Source: Mycobacterium lepromatosis (lineage in GTDB: Bacteria > Actinomycetota > Actinomycetes > Mycobacteriales > Mycobacteriaceae). From it: 64,000 nucleotides of DNA. Position 1 is the first letter of the stretch. Every line of letters begins with the position of its first letter. Under the pieces are notes generated by a model. It saw only the letters and a program-made list of their open reading frames with translations, had not been told where the DNA came from and made no database searches. The stretch lies in NCBI RefSeq assembly GCF_000975265.2, contig NZ_CP083405.1:3207695-3271694 (forward strand), in the 5' to 3' direction. Positions 30,446-40,560 of the stretch are shown here, one piece after another. The translations under genes were made by a program, and so were the position numbers.

Positions 30446-32119
30446 TCACGGCCGTCGGGGGCTAGAAGCTGTTGCAGTGGAGGCCAGCTCGGTTTCAGTT
30501 ACCGATGATGCTGCCAGCGTGACTACCCGCCGCATCCCGGCCGGATGCAACCAGTCCGGCAGCCAACACGGCGGAGCGTACGGGGCGCGATCGAAAGGCC
30601 CGCCCGCCGGATCATCCACCCGTCCACCCAGCCGCACCGGATCCTCGTCGGGACGATAAATTTGACGAATCACCAGCACGCACAGCATCACGACCGCGAT
30701 ATCGCGCAACAACACAGTCGCGGTGAACCACTGCTCCGGGAGCGAACGACTTGGATTGCCGTACAGGTAATACATCCGCGGCACCCACACCAGGGCATCG
30801 ATCGTCATCCATGCCAGCAGCACCCGGCGCTGCGGCAGGGCCAGCACTGCCAACGGCACCAGCCACAACGAAAACTGAGGGCTCCAGACCTTGTTAGTCA
30901 ACAAGAATACCGCCACCAGCAAAAACGCTAACTGCACTACTCGCGGCCGTTGTACAGCAGTCAGGGCAATATAAACTATTGCTGCACAACACAATGCGAA
31001 CAGCATCGTTACTACGACGTTGAGCACCAGAGGTGGCTCCCAGAAGCCCAGCTTGGGATCGAAACCGCGCCAGCCAGTAAACGATTTCACGACATTATAC
31101 AACGAGTCCACGTCGTCCCCACGGCGGGCGTTGAACCGGAAAAACTCCGACCAGCCGCGCGGGAAAAATAATAGCACAGGAAGATTCACCAACAACCAGG
31201 TTGTTGCCGCGGTCACCGCGGTGCAAGCCACACCTCCGAGGCGCCCGGTTCGGACGCCCAAAACAAACAACGGGACCAAAAAGAGCAGCGGATAGAGCTT
31301 GGCCGCGGCACCTAACCCGATCAACACACCAGCAAATACCGGTCTGTTCCGCGCCCACGCCAGCAATCCACTAGTCGCGAATGCTGTGGCTAACGCGTCG
31401 AAGTTGGTGAACATCTGAAAGATCACCAACGGAGACGCGGCGACCAGGGCTGCGTCCCAAATCCGGCGGCCAGCCAGCTCCACGGTGGCCCAGATAGTCG
31501 CTAACCAGGCCAACGCCAGCCCGAATGCGGCGACGTCGAAGAACATCACCACCTCAGGAATCACCGGTAGACTGAGCGGTTTGCTTAGTGTCGTGTAGCT
31601 CTTAGCCACCGCCATCGATATATACTGATAGATACCGGTTAGCACCGGATACTCCATATACCGCACCACCGGACGACCGTCGTAGCGGGTCTGCGGTGTG
31701 CCGCTACTGTCGGTTTCGATCCAGCTCGATTTGTACGGAAACTTGCCCTGGCTCAACAACTCTGTGCCGTAAAGTGGCACGGTATCAGAATAACACAACT
31801 CGTAATATGCGCGTTGGTTATCCCAATTGGGGACCCGCTGATCGCCCGGTCCCGTTCCAGTGGTTTGCAGGCAAGCTGCCTTCGTAGACCAACCGAGCGC
31901 CAGGAATACCAGTCCAATGAGAAACATCACCCGGAGCGGTGTCATCAGCCAACTACGGCCGATCATCGCATGGCGACCTACCGATCCGCCGATCACATCT
32001 GCTAGGGCGGCACCCAAATAATCAGTGCGGCTGGGGCAATCGCGGTTGTCGGCGCTCCGGCGATCGGCGGCCAACGGCTGCGGCGAGGTAATGGCACTGT
32101 GCTTCTGAGCGTTGATCAC
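30446..32119 (-). CDS. Polytopic membrane protein, GT87/GT-C-like (Rv0051 type)
   Basis: Integral membrane protein of 557 residues with about ten hydrophobic helices, beginning near residue 60 (LRVMFLIGLVFLALGW). A large loop after helix 1 (YSDTVPLYGTELLSQGKFPY) and the late motif TNKVWSPQFSLWLVPLAVL resemble polyprenyl-phosphate-mannose-dependent GT-C (GT87) transferases of mycobacteria. That function is inference. The GTG start at 32119 overlaps the ponA1 stop (GTGA), which implies translational coupling with ponA1. The pairing suggests a cell-envelope role. A perfect 34-bp palindrome follows its stop. Confidence 0.85.
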   Translation of the reverse strand: MINAQKHSAITSPQPLAADRRSADNRDCPSRTDYLGAALADVIGGSVGRHAMIGRSWLMTPLRVMFLIGLVFLALGWSTKAACLQTTGTGPGDQRVPNWDNQRAYYELCYSDTVPLYGTELLSQGKFPYKSSWIETDSSGTPQTRYDGRPVVRYMEYPVLTGIYQYISMAVAKSYTTLSKPLSLPVIPEVVMFFDVAAFGLALAWLATIWATVELAGRRIWDAALVAASPLVIFQMFTNFDALATAFATSGLLAWARNRPVFAGVLIGLGAAAKLYPLLFLVPLFVLGVRTGRLGGVACTAVTAATTWLLVNLPVLLFFPRGWSEFFRFNARRGDDVDSLYNVVKSFTGWRGFDPKLGFWEPPLVLNVVVTMLFALCCAAIVYIALTAVQRPRVVQLAFLLVAVFLLTNKVWSPQFSLWLVPLAVLALPQRRVLLAWMTIDALVWVPRMYYLYGNPSRSLPEQWFTATVLLRDIAVVMLCVLVIRQIYRPDEDPVRLGGRVDDPAGGPFDRAPYAPPCWLPDWLHPAGMRRVVTLAASSVTETELASTATASSPRRP

Positions 32120-34680
32120 GGTGGCGTTGTTGAAGTTGTCGGTTCGGGTGATTCCTGTGTCGGCGCGATAGTGACCGTCGTGGGCGGGCCGACCGGTATG
32201 ATGATGCCCGGTGCCACCTCGATGGTGGGCTGAATAACCCTTTCCGAAGGCGGCGACAATACCGCTGGCGGCAGTGACGGCACGCCCGCGTAGCCACCTA
32301 CTTCAGTCGGCTTGGGGAAACTCTCGTTAGGGGTGCCCTCCAGGGCGCCATCCATAGTCGACTTCCAAATGTCCGACGGCAGCCCGGAACCGTAAATCGC
32401 TGCGCCTGAAGCGGTTATCAGCGGCACATTGTCTTCGACGGTACCAACCCACACCGCCGTCGACAGCGACGGTGTGTAACCGACCATCCAAGCATCCTTG
32501 TTAGCGGTGGTATCGCCCAGCTGGACCGTGCCTGTTTTGGCTGCCGACGGCCGCCCGCCAGACAAATTGTGGCCATGCGAATAGCCTGCAATCGGCTGCA
32601 TCGCCGCAGTAACGTTATCGGCAACGGCTTTGACGATGCGCTGCTCGCCGCTGTTATCCGCAGTGCTGGCATCGAAAAGTACTCGGCCCTTAGCATTAAC
32701 AACTTTTTGTACCAAGTGCGGTCTGTGGTAAACGCCGGATGCGGCCAACGTGGCGTATGCCGATGCCATATCGATCACACGGGTTTCATACTGGCCCAGA
32801 ACGATTCCGTTGTTGGGCGGTCCTCCGTTGCCATCCTCAGACAGGGTGTGCGCTACACCAGGGAAGCTGCTCGCGATACCAGCTTGGTGCGCGGCATCCG
32901 CAACAGCCTGCGGTCCATTCTTGAGTTTGAGCATCAGACGGTAGTAGGAGGTGTTCAACGAGAGCTTGAGCGCCTCAGCGATATTGCAGGTCCCACAACT
33001 CTCGCCTCCGTTGTTGGTGATCTTGATGCCGTCGACGGTAAGCGGGGAGCTGTCGACCCGATAGCCCAGGCCGATACCTTGTTCAAGCGCGGCAACGAGC
33101 GCGAATACCTTGAACGAAGAGCCAGTTTGCAGCCCAGCCTGGGCAAAGTCAAAACCGTTGGCGTCAGCACCGCCGTAGTAGGCGCGTATCGCACCGTTAT
33201 GTGGATCGATTGAAACGATGGCAGCGCGCATGTCGGAATCCTGTCCGTCAAGGTATTTCGATACCGCTTTCTCAGTCACCCGTTGAGCCTGCGGATCGAT
33301 GGTGGTAATGACTTGCAGCCCCTGAGTGTTCAGGGTTTGTCGGTCAATGTTAAATAGTTCGAACAGCTCTTTGACCACCTGACGCTCGATGAGTCCATTG
33401 GGTCCGGTGGTCTGATTTTGTGCACGAGCCTGGTCAGGCGGTACGGTAGCGGGAAACAGCTGTGCTGACCGATCAGTCGGCGACAGGGCCTTGATGTCCA
33501 CCATGCCATCCAGTACCCAGTTCCAGCGGGCCGTAGCACCCTTGAGATCGATAGCCGGGTCTAGGACCGACGGCCGCCGAATTAGCGCCGCCAACAGTGC
33601 CCCTTCGGAGAAGGTGAGCTGCTCCACGGGCTTATCAAAATAGGCCTTGGCCGCAGCTGAAATTCCGTAGGCTCCCCTACCGAAATAAATAATATTCAGA
33701 TAAGACTGTAGCACGTCGTCTTTGGACCATGCTTCCGACATTTTGATGGCTATGACCAATTCCTTTATCTTGCGCATCAAACCGTTAAACCCCTGGTGTG
33801 CAGAACCGACTAACGCGTTCTTCACATACTGCTGGGTGATCGTTGACCCGCCCTGCAGATCTCCGCTGCCGAAAAGGTTGTTTTGCGCTGCTCGCACGAA
33901 GGCTCTGAAGTCGAACCCCGGGTTCGAATAGAAGTTGCGATCCTCTGCAGCAATAACCGCCTGGCGTACATGCACCGGCACTTGGCTGAGATTGACATCA
34001 ACCCGGTTACCTTCGGGTGGAACAATTTTGGCGATCTCCAAGCCATTGCTGGCTAGGATCGTCGAGACCTGGTTAGTACGGATGTCACCTGGCCTGGGAA
34101 CGTCCACCATAAAGTAGGTCATGGTGAAGGTGACGATAGGCAACAACACCACCACCACGGTGAGATACACCAAGTACCGCACCCAGCGCCAGCTCACCTG
34201 CCGGTTGAGGGGCAGGAGCCATGCCCGATTCGACTGCGAGCCAGGCACTCTCCGGCCAGGCCCAGCAGGGCCGCCAGGCTGTTCGGGTGGCGGTGGCCCG
34301 CTTAGCATACAGCGTCCGTAAACCGGCCTGCCACCGCCAACGGTGGCTGCCGACCGACCGTCCAGCGTGGTCGTGACCTCATTAATAGGGTCGCGCCGCG
34401 AGTACATGGACATCGGGAACGCCGAGCGGAAGGGTGTAGTCGACGGGGGACTGTCCAAAGCGGCCTTGACGGCCTCGAGAGGATCCACCCACCCGGCCAA
34501 TCGCTCGTCGATGACGGGCGGGACGATCGCCGTCATACGTTCATCAAGTGGAGCCTGAAGACGCTGACCCGGCTGATCAGAACTTGCACGGTCCTCCACC
34601 CGCTCAGTCGCTGGCCCGCTCACATTCTTAAGCGACTGATCGCGGTGGCTGTCGTTATTCAATGGCCATGCGGGCGCCAT
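32116..34680 (-). CDS. ponA1: Bifunctional penicillin-binding protein PonA1
   Basis: Class A PBP that polymerises and cross-links peptidoglycan. 854 residues: a long cytoplasmic, Pro-rich N-terminus (about 1-165), one membrane helix (WVRYLVYLTVVVVLLPIVTF), and a GT51 glycosyltransferase domain with catalytic Glu in IAAEDRNFYSNPGFD plus GGSTITQQYVKN. A transpeptidase domain follows with the active-site serine in TGSSFK, SLN in LKLSLNTSYY and KTGT in SAAKTGTVQLGD. It ends in a Pro/Thr-rich tail. The ATG at 34680 overlaps the end of the Rv0049-type gene by 22 bases. The downstream membrane gene overlaps its stop. These three form one transcription unit. Confidence 0.96.
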   Translation of the reverse strand: MAPAWPLNNDSHRDQSLKNVSGPATERVEDRASSDQPGQRLQAPLDERMTAIVPPVIDERLAGWVDPLEAVKAALDSPPSTTPFRSAFPMSMYSRRDPINEVTTTLDGRSAATVGGGRPVYGRCMLSGPPPPEQPGGPAGPGRRVPGSQSNRAWLLPLNRQVSWRWVRYLVYLTVVVVLLPIVTFTMTYFMVDVPRPGDIRTNQVSTILASNGLEIAKIVPPEGNRVDVNLSQVPVHVRQAVIAAEDRNFYSNPGFDFRAFVRAAQNNLFGSGDLQGGSTITQQYVKNALVGSAHQGFNGLMRKIKELVIAIKMSEAWSKDDVLQSYLNIIYFGRGAYGISAAAKAYFDKPVEQLTFSEGALLAALIRRPSVLDPAIDLKGATARWNWVLDGMVDIKALSPTDRSAQLFPATVPPDQARAQNQTTGPNGLIERQVVKELFELFNIDRQTLNTQGLQVITTIDPQAQRVTEKAVSKYLDGQDSDMRAAIVSIDPHNGAIRAYYGGADANGFDFAQAGLQTGSSFKVFALVAALEQGIGLGYRVDSSPLTVDGIKITNNGGESCGTCNIAEALKLSLNTSYYRLMLKLKNGPQAVADAAHQAGIASSFPGVAHTLSEDGNGGPPNNGIVLGQYETRVIDMASAYATLAASGVYHRPHLVQKVVNAKGRVLFDASTADNSGEQRIVKAVADNVTAAMQPIAGYSHGHNLSGGRPSAAKTGTVQLGDTTANKDAWMVGYTPSLSTAVWVGTVEDNVPLITASGAAIYGSGLPSDIWKSTMDGALEGTPNESFPKPTEVGGYAGVPSLPPAVLSPPSERVIQPTIEVAPGIIIPVGPPTTVTIAPTQESPEPTTSTTPP

Positions 34681-35090
34681 TGCGCGCCGTCCGGGTGGCC
34701 CGGGTATCTCTTGGGCGGCGGTGCTGGCCGTGCTGCACCGAGCACATAGGACCTAACCAAGTAATTCCAGCTACAGGTACAGCATACCTCCACCACGTAG
34801 ACTGCGAACTCCTCGTAACGTGTAGCCAGCAAGACTAACTCCTCGGCGGTACGCGCCGAACCGGAAACTGCACCCAAGTGATTGCCGAACACCCACGACA
34901 CAAGTGTGAGCTGTTCCTTTCGGCAAATCGGGCACATCACCTGGCTCGGTTTCCCGTGAAATTTGGCCGCACGGAGCAGATAGGAGTTTGCATCACACAC
35001 TTCGGACACGTCTGTACGTCCCGAGTACACCTCGGTCAACAGAAAGCGCCGCCGAAGGGAGTAGTTTACCACCTGACGCTGCAGTCGCAC
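34659..35090 (-). CDS. Conserved small protein (Rv0049 type, DUF5318-like)
   Basis: 143 residues. The middle carries MCPICRKEQLTLVSWVFGN and a second Cys pair in VEVCCTCSWNYLVRSY, which suggests one zinc-ribbon of two CxxC knuckles. The function is unknown. The start ATG gives MRLQRQVVNYSLRRR, as in the M. tuberculosis homologue. Its end overlaps the ponA1 start, so it leads the ponA1 operon and may be linked to envelope work. The C-terminus is Pro/Arg-rich. Confidence 0.9.
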   Translation of the reverse strand: MRLQRQVVNYSLRRRFLLTEVYSGRTDVSEVCDANSYLLRAAKFHGKPSQVMCPICRKEQLTLVSWVFGNHLGAVSGSARTAEELVLLATRYEEFAVYVVEVCCTCSWNYLVRSYVLGAARPAPPPKRYPGHPDGAQWRPHGH

Positions 35091-35400
35091 GGTAACCAGA
35101 GTACGTGCTCAACCGCACCACCGAAACGCAAACTCGACGCCGTTACCCACCCGTTTCCGGACCTAAGTCGCGGGTATTTATCACCACCTTGGTCGCTGAA
35201 CTGCATACCATCAACCCCATGACCAGATGGCCCAGAAGCCTGCCGAATGACAGCAATAACAAGGCAACCCAGGCAGGACCCGAGCTAAAGACAGCAACCG
35301 CCAGGATACCCGTATGATCCTTGATAACACCCTAAGTGATGGCGAGCCCTCCACGGAAGAACACCGGGAACGGGGCGCTAACGTGACCAAACGCCCTGAA
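35091..35400. other. Divergent gap upstream of the ponA1 unit
   Basis: Should hold the promoter of the minus-strand Rv0049-ponA1 unit and the N-terminal part of the decayed plus-strand Rv0048c. No intact frame with motifs. Confidence 0.4.
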
Positions 35401-36150
35401 CATTAGGTGATCTGCGCCCCGTAGTGGCCTATCTGCACGCCAACTACACTTTTCTCCATCAGGCCGCGCCCTTTTACTACCCGGTACACCGCCCACAAGC
35501 ACTATCCTCAGTCGCCCTAGAGCTCGCGGGTAGGCCCATCCTTGGAGGGCCCAATTTCGCAGTGTCGGTGCTGCTGGGCGTCGGCATCGGCTGAGACCGT
35601 ATACGAGAAGGCCAGATCGCTACTAGACTGCACCACCGAATCCTGAAACTAAGCTCGACGGGGGCGCCCATGGTGACTGCCCCCGTCGGGGTAACATCAA
35701 CCGCTCGGCGAGCTCACTGGCCTGATCCTGATGGAGTAGACCTGCAAAAGATTTGGCTACACCCTAAGCCGCCAGTTGATGATCGACCCGGATTACGCGG
35801 CGCTCGATCGCCCCGATCCCACCGACGACCACCGTATGCTGAGCTACACCTACCGCAGTAGATGGGGAGATCCTACCAGCGGCACCAAAAGCAACAGGGA
35901 GAAATCCATGCCGGCTTAACTCGGCAAATTCGACCCAAAAACGACCGTGGGCATGTTACTTACGAGGTACCCCAAAAACCTTCAAAAACTTTCGGCATCA
36001 AACAGTCCGACATCCAAACTAGGCACCTGGCCATCGAGCCGATCACCGATCTGACCACACCCGGTGCGCTGTCACACTGGATGCCTCCAGCGATTTACAG
36101 CACCGCTACCTCATTTTCACCGGTGACAGCACCGACAAGCAGATGAATTA
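35400..36150 (+). pseudogene. Rv0048c-type membrane/lipoprotein-like protein, pseudogene
   Basis: Pieces in alternating frames read VTAPVGVTSTARRAHWPDPD, then LMIDPDYAALDRPDPTDDHR and MLSYTYRSRWGDPTSGTKS, then LGKFDPKTTVGML, and FGIKQSDIQTRHLAIEPITD with LTTPGALS. This is a continuous protein interrupted by at least four frameshifts. It lies just before the PadR gene, the position of Rv0048c next to Rv0047c in M. tuberculosis. Its function is unknown. Confidence 0.7.
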
Positions 36151-36270
36151 CCCCTCGTAGCGACAACATGCACCGGGTGAATGTTGTCGTAAATATATCG
36201 AGACGATATGATGTTGGAAAGCGTTGAAACATAATACCTAGCGTCACAACTAGCCAAGGGGGGTGACCCG

Positions 36271-36813
36271 ATACTCGAGCTCGCCATCCTGGGTCTCCTT
36301 ATCGAATCGCCGATGCACGGTTACGAGTTACGGAAACGGCTGACCGGGTTGCTCGGCGCATTCCGGGCTTTTTCGTACGGCTCGCTTTACCCTGCTCTGC
36401 GTCGAATGCAAGCCGACAGGCTAATTGTCGGGCACGTCGCACCGGCCGGGACCCCGGTGCGACGTGCGCGGCGAGTTTACCAACTGACAGACGCGGGCCG
36501 TCGGCGCTTCGGCGAACTGGTGACTGACACCGGGCCGGACAACTACACTGACGACGGTTTCGGGGTGCACCTAGCGTTCTTCAACCGTACACCGACGGAA
36601 GCGAGAATGCGCATCTTGGAAGGCCGCCGACGCCGGGTCGAAGAACGCCGTGAAAGTCTGCGCGAGGCAGTAACACGAGCCAGCAACTCGTTCGACCGTT
36701 ATACCCGCCAACTGCATCAACTCGGGCTCGAGTCCAGCGAACGCGAAGTCAAGTGGCTCAACGAACTCATTGCCGCTGAACGGGCATTACTCGGCCACGC
36801 CGAACATACATAA
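36271..36813 (+). CDS. PadR-family transcriptional regulator (Rv0047c type)
   Basis: Winged-helix repressor of about 180 residues. The family start reads LELAILGLLIESPMHGYELR, with the first helix before the MHGYEL motif. SYGSLYPALRRMQ is the recognition region and a C-terminal helical dimerisation part follows (RILEGRRRRVEERRESLREA). In this sequence the codon at the expected start (36271) is ATA. No ATG, GTG or TTG lies in frame between the upstream stop near 36232 and ATG 36313, while a strong AAGGGGGG site sits at the right distance before 36271. Either ATA is used, or translation starts at 36313 and loses the first helix, or the gene is dying. The rest is intact. It is upstream of ino1, same strand, and probably influences it. 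Confidence 0.8.
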   Translation: MLELAILGLLIESPMHGYELRKRLTGLLGAFRAFSYGSLYPALRRMQADRLIVGHVAPAGTPVRRARRVYQLTDAGRRRFGELVTDTGPDNYTDDGFGVHLAFFNRTPTEARMRILEGRRRRVEERRESLREAVTRASNSFDRYTRQLHQLGLESSEREVKWLNELIAAERALLGHAEHT

Positions 36814-36895
36814 AAACGCTGTACCACACCGATAACCGAGCAACACCCAAGATCATCCCGAGACAACTCGAGATATGAGGTTAGGAGAACGCCCT

Positions 36896-38005
36896 ATGAG
36901 TGAGCACAACCCAGCAGGGGCACCGGGGACGTCGACTGAGGTAAGAGTCGCTATTGTCGGCGTGGGCAACTGCGCGTCCTCGCTAGTTCAAGGGGTCGAG
37001 TACTACCAGAACGCTGACGACGCATCGACGGTGCCCGGTCTCATGCATGTGCGGTTCGGGCCCTACCATGTGCGCGACGTCAAGTTCGTGGCCGCATTCG
37101 ACGTAGACGCCAAGAAGGTCGGCGTGGACTTGTCGGAAGCGATCTTCACCTCAGAGAACAACACCATCAAGATCGCCGACGTGGCACCCACCAATGTGGT
37201 GGTGCAGCGCGGACCGACACTGGACGGCATCGGCAAGTACTACACCGACACCATTGAGCTGTCGGACGCTCCGCCTGCAGACGTGGTCCAGGCACTAACA
37301 GAAGCCAAAGCCGACGTGTTGATATCCTACCTGCCGGTGGGCTCTGAGGAAGCCGACAAGTTCTATGCCCAGTGTGCCATCAACGCCCGCGTGGCGTTCG
37401 TAAATGCGCTGCCGGTGTTCATCGCCTCCGATCCAGTGTGGGCCAAAAAGTTCGCCGACGCCAGGGTACCGATCGTGGGTGATGACATTAAGAGCCAGGT
37501 CGGTGCAACCATCACCCACCGGGTCATGGCCAAGCTGTTTGAGGACCGCGGTGTGCAGCTGGACCGCACCATGCAGCTCAACGTGGGCGGCAACATGGAC
37601 TTCCTGAACATGCTCGAGCGCGAACGGGTGCAATCCAAGAAGATCTCCAAGACCCAGGCCGTGACGTCGAACGTGCATCGGGAATTCAATACCAAAGACA
37701 TACACATCGGTCCGTCAGACCACGTCGGCTGGCTCGATGACCGCAAATGGGCCTACGTTCGACTGGAGGGCCGTGGTTTCGGCGATGTGCCGCTGAACCT
37801 AGAATACAAGCTCGAGGTATGGGACTCACCGAACTCAGCGGGCGTCATCATCGACGCGGTGCGGGCAGCAAAGATCGCCAAAGACCGCGGGATCGGCGGA
37901 CCAGTGATCCCGGCTTCGGCCTACCTGATGAAAAGCCCGCCGCAACAGCTGCCCGACGAGATCGCGCGTGCCCGGCTCGAAGAGTTCATCATCGACGCCA
38001 AGTAA
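36896..38005 (+). CDS. ino1: Inositol-1-phosphate synthase
   Basis: Converts glucose-6-phosphate to inositol-1-phosphate with NAD, the entry to phosphatidylinositol, mannosides and mycothiol. 369 residues: NAD-binding [20 protein letters not shown] near residue 20, [34 protein letters not shown] and [12 protein letters not shown] are the actinobacterial Ino1 motifs. The start ATG at 36896 has TTAGGAGAA ahead of it; an in-frame ATG at 36875 has no such site. It lies 82 bases after the PadR gene, same strand. Confidence 0.97.
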   Translation: MSEHNPAGAPGTSTEVRVAIVGVGNCASSLVQGVEYYQNADDASTVPGLMHVRFGPYHVRDVKFVAAFDVDAKKVGVDLSEAIFTSENNTIKIADVAPTNVVVQRGPTLDGIGKYYTDTIELSDAPPADVVQALTEAKADVLISYLPVGSEEADKFYAQCAINARVAFVNALPVFIASDPVWAKKFADARVPIVGDDIKSQVGATITHRVMAKLFEDRGVQLDRTMQLNVGGNMDFLNMLERERVQSKKISKTQAVTSNVHREFNTKDIHIGPSDHVGWLDDRKWAYVRLEGRGFGDVPLNLEYKLEVWDSPNSAGVIIDAVRAAKIAKDRGIGGPVIPASAYLMKSPPQQLPDEIARARLEEFIIDAK

Positions 38006-38219
38006 ATGGCGCTCATCGAGTGGGTAGTTGGCGCCCATGGTTCGTAGTGTCAGAGATCGTGACCGTGCTGTCTGAGGACGAACTGGTGGAATCGTCTGGG
38101 CCTCGCTGTTATCCGAGAATGCTGAGCAAGACGACATGTTGTGTAAGCCGCCATCAGACAACGGGTCGCCGCGGACACAGTCGCCGGCAGAATCAGCCCA
38201 TTGCGCTGGGTTAGCATAT
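38006..38219. other. Spacer after ino1
   Basis: No gene. Just after the ino1 stop a loose inverted repeat (GGCGC ... GCGCC, about 38009-38035) might act as a weak terminator hairpin. Confidence 0.3.
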
Positions 38220-38730
38220 CCTTGTGCATCAGTCTTTTTGCACGGCGGAGGACGGGCACGCCCATACCTGTGACACCGTGATCGTCGGTGTCGGTGCGCC
38301 GGTGTTGGCGATTAACGTTCCCGGATACGGTGACTCTCCCTGGCATGCGGACGGCTACCACTCACATCGCAACAGCACCGTCATCTTGGCACCGGTGCTG
38401 CGCGACACTCACATCGAATGCCGAACTTGTTATGAGCATGTCGCAGGGCAGGTTGACTGCCATAAGGTTGGCTACAGCGCTGCCCGATCTGGTGAGTGAA
38501 TTCGTCCTCGTCGATATCACCCCCCCTCGGCGTTTCCGAGGCACACTGAACTGACCACCAACCAGCATAGATAGGGTAGCTTGATGCACGGCGAGCGCAA
38601 GTTTCGTTGTTTTCTAGACCATACCGGACCTAATGATTGCCGCAACACTACACCGTGAGTGTGAAAATGTTACTTCCCGACGTGTTCTACAACTCCCGTC
38701 GACTTGACAAAGTCAACTGAACATGCCTAA
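38220..38730 (+). pseudogene. Alpha/beta hydrolase (Rv0045c type), pseudogene
   Basis: Readable pieces in several frames: CDTVIVGVGAPVLAINVPGY with GDSPWHADG (oxyanion-hole strand region), AELVMSMSQGRLTAIRLATA (nucleophile elbow, where the usual GxSxG is worn to M-S-M-S-Q-G), DLVSEFVLVDIT, then MHGERKF and FYNSRRLDK. This is the order of the esterase Rv0045c, and the position next to ino1 is the same as in M. tuberculosis. Frameshifts and a damaged nucleophile motif show loss. Confidence 0.8.
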
Positions 38731-38854
38731 ATTCAGTTGGAACACCAAGCAATTTTTGATTTGAGGTGTATGCGTAGTTGATAAAGTCAGGGCATTCGGT
38801 GCAAAGCAACCAACCTGATGCGCTAGTGGAGGTCATTAGCAAAGTTCTCTACGA

Positions 38855-39673
38855 ATGACCGCACAGCTTCATTATCCCATTCGCATTGGTGTGCAGCTAC
38901 AGCCTCAGCATACTTCATACTACGGTAATATCCGCGACGCAGTTCACCGATGTGAGGACATCGGCATCGACATTGTTTTTACCTGGGATCACTTCTTCCC
39001 GCTCTACGGGGATCTCAACGGCCCGCACTTCGAATGCTGGACCATCCTCGCAGCCTGGGCCGAACAGACTTCACGTATCGAAATCGGCGCTCTAGTGACA
39101 TGCAACTCCTACCGTAATCCGGAGTTGCTGGCCGATATGGCACGTACCGTCGATCACATTTCTGGCGGCCGACTCATTTTGGGAATCGGGTCGGGCTGGA
39201 AAGACAAGGACTACCTCGAGTACGGCTACAAGTTCGGCACCGCCGGCAACCGCCTCGACGACCTGGCCGCGGCGTTGCCCCGGATCAAAGCGAGGCTAGG
39301 CAAGCTGAATCCAGCGCCGATTCGCAGCATCCCGGTGCTGATCGGTGGCACAGGTCCGCGCAAGACCCTGCGCCTGGTTGCCGAGCACGCCAATATTTGG
39401 CACAGCTTCACCACCGCCGTAACCTACCCAACAGCCGCGGCCATCCTGGACGACCATTGCGCCACCGTAGGGCGGGATCCGGCCACCATCGAACGTTCCG
39501 CCGGGGTGGAAAACATCAGTGGTGTGCGTTGCACTGAAAGCAACGGCGAGCTGGTCGCCAGCGCTGAGGACTTGATCGCTGTTGGCGTGACACTACTGAC
39601 GGTCGGTTGCAACGGTCCAGAGTACGACCTCACCGTCGCTGAGACGCTGTGCCGCTGGCGCGATGGCCGATGA
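38855..39673 (+). CDS. LLM-class flavin/F420-dependent oxidoreductase (Rv0044c type)
   Basis: Luciferase-like TIM-barrel protein of 272 residues. IGIDIVFTWDHFFPLYGD near residue 35, IEIGALVTCNSYRNPELLAD, TVDHISGGRLILGIGSGWK and IPVLIGGTGPRKTLRLVAEH are the LLM signatures for an F420- or FMN-binding pocket. The substrate is unknown. The frame is intact although both neighbours (Rv0045c type and GntR type) are dead, so it is either useful or newly freed from selection. The start ATG at 38855 is plausible, with a weak upstream site. Confidence 0.9.
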   Translation: MTAQLHYPIRIGVQLQPQHTSYYGNIRDAVHRCEDIGIDIVFTWDHFFPLYGDLNGPHFECWTILAAWAEQTSRIEIGALVTCNSYRNPELLADMARTVDHISGGRLILGIGSGWKDKDYLEYGYKFGTAGNRLDDLAAALPRIKARLGKLNPAPIRSIPVLIGGTGPRKTLRLVAEHANIWHSFTTAVTYPTAAAILDDHCATVGRDPATIERSAGVENISGVRCTESNGELVASAEDLIAVGVTLLTVGCNGPEYDLTVAETLCRWRDGR

Positions 39674-39797
39674 GATCGAGTCCGTTTCATCCGCCAAATG
39701 TGGAATAAAAGGTGCTAATTCATTAATAAACTTGTCAACGCTAACAGTCGTATGGGCACTGCCTCAAAAAGGCTAGGCCAAAGAGGTATGAGGGCAA

Positions 39798-39814
39798 AGA
39801 GAGAGAGAGAGAGA
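39798..39814. repeat. Dinucleotide microsatellite (AG)8
   Basis: Seventeen bases of uninterrupted AG/GA. It is at the edge of the decayed GntR gene and outside any intact gene. Such tracts vary in length between isolates in the leprosy bacilli. Confidence 0.9.
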
Positions 39815-39829
39815 ATAGGTTATTGCGTA

Positions 39830-40345
39830 CATTCTCAACCTGGCACTGACCGGTCGGTTCCGCAGTGGCGACCAAGTGGACCACAACGAGATCACGCACA
39901 AACTGGGGTAAGCCGCACCCCTATCCAAGGGGCAGTGGTCCCACTCGAACACGGAGGCATCGTGTCGACCCACTATCACACGGGACGCGTTCGTCAAGCA
40001 AGTTTAACGAAGCCACTGTTCTCGAACAGCACGAACTCGATGGGCTCATGCGAACCCTGTGCACCTCGATGGAATCGCGGACCTGTGCCGACATCGCGAA
40101 CGAATACCGGCGCACTGTCAACGATGAGTACGTGAGCCCGCGGCTGCAAGCCACCATCCGCGCCTCGCATAATCTCATCCCGCGCAGGCGCGAAACGACC
40201 TAACAAAATTGGCCGCAATGATATTTGCCCGTTTCATGAGGACGATCACTTCGCAATTCACGGGCGTGACGCGGAAGTTGCGTTAGCCGCGCGCTGCGTA
40301 GGAGGCTCCCATCGGATGGCCCAGACAATATTGGCCGAACTCACG
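39830..40345 (+). pseudogene. GntR/FadR-family regulator (Rv0043c type), pseudogene
   Basis: Pieces in shifting frames read [20 protein letters not shown] and [20 protein letters not shown] (winged helix, with the VSRTPIREAL motif worn), then [20 protein letters not shown] and FAIHGRDAEVALAA (FCD effector domain), and QTILAELT. It lies directly after the LLM oxidoreductase, as Rv0043c follows Rv0044c in M. tuberculosis. Dead through frameshifts. Confidence 0.7.
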
Positions 40346-40560
40346 CGAAGCCAAGTGTTCGTCTCCACCCCGACAGCCTCCAGACAAGACCCCCCGACCC
40401 ACTTCAGATGCCCGCAGGAGTCGATGTGGACTACTGCCCACCGTCGATCGCGCTGTTAAATAGACAGCGCTACCACCGGTTCGAGGTAGGTGGCAATAAT
40501 AAGTTCCTGTAACGAGGGACGCGCCACAAGCCACGGAAAGCTACTCGGAGTAACCGAGAC
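40346..40560. other. Spacer, no gene seen
   Basis: No motif on either strand between the GntR remnant and the ABC transporter remnant. Confidence 0.35.
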
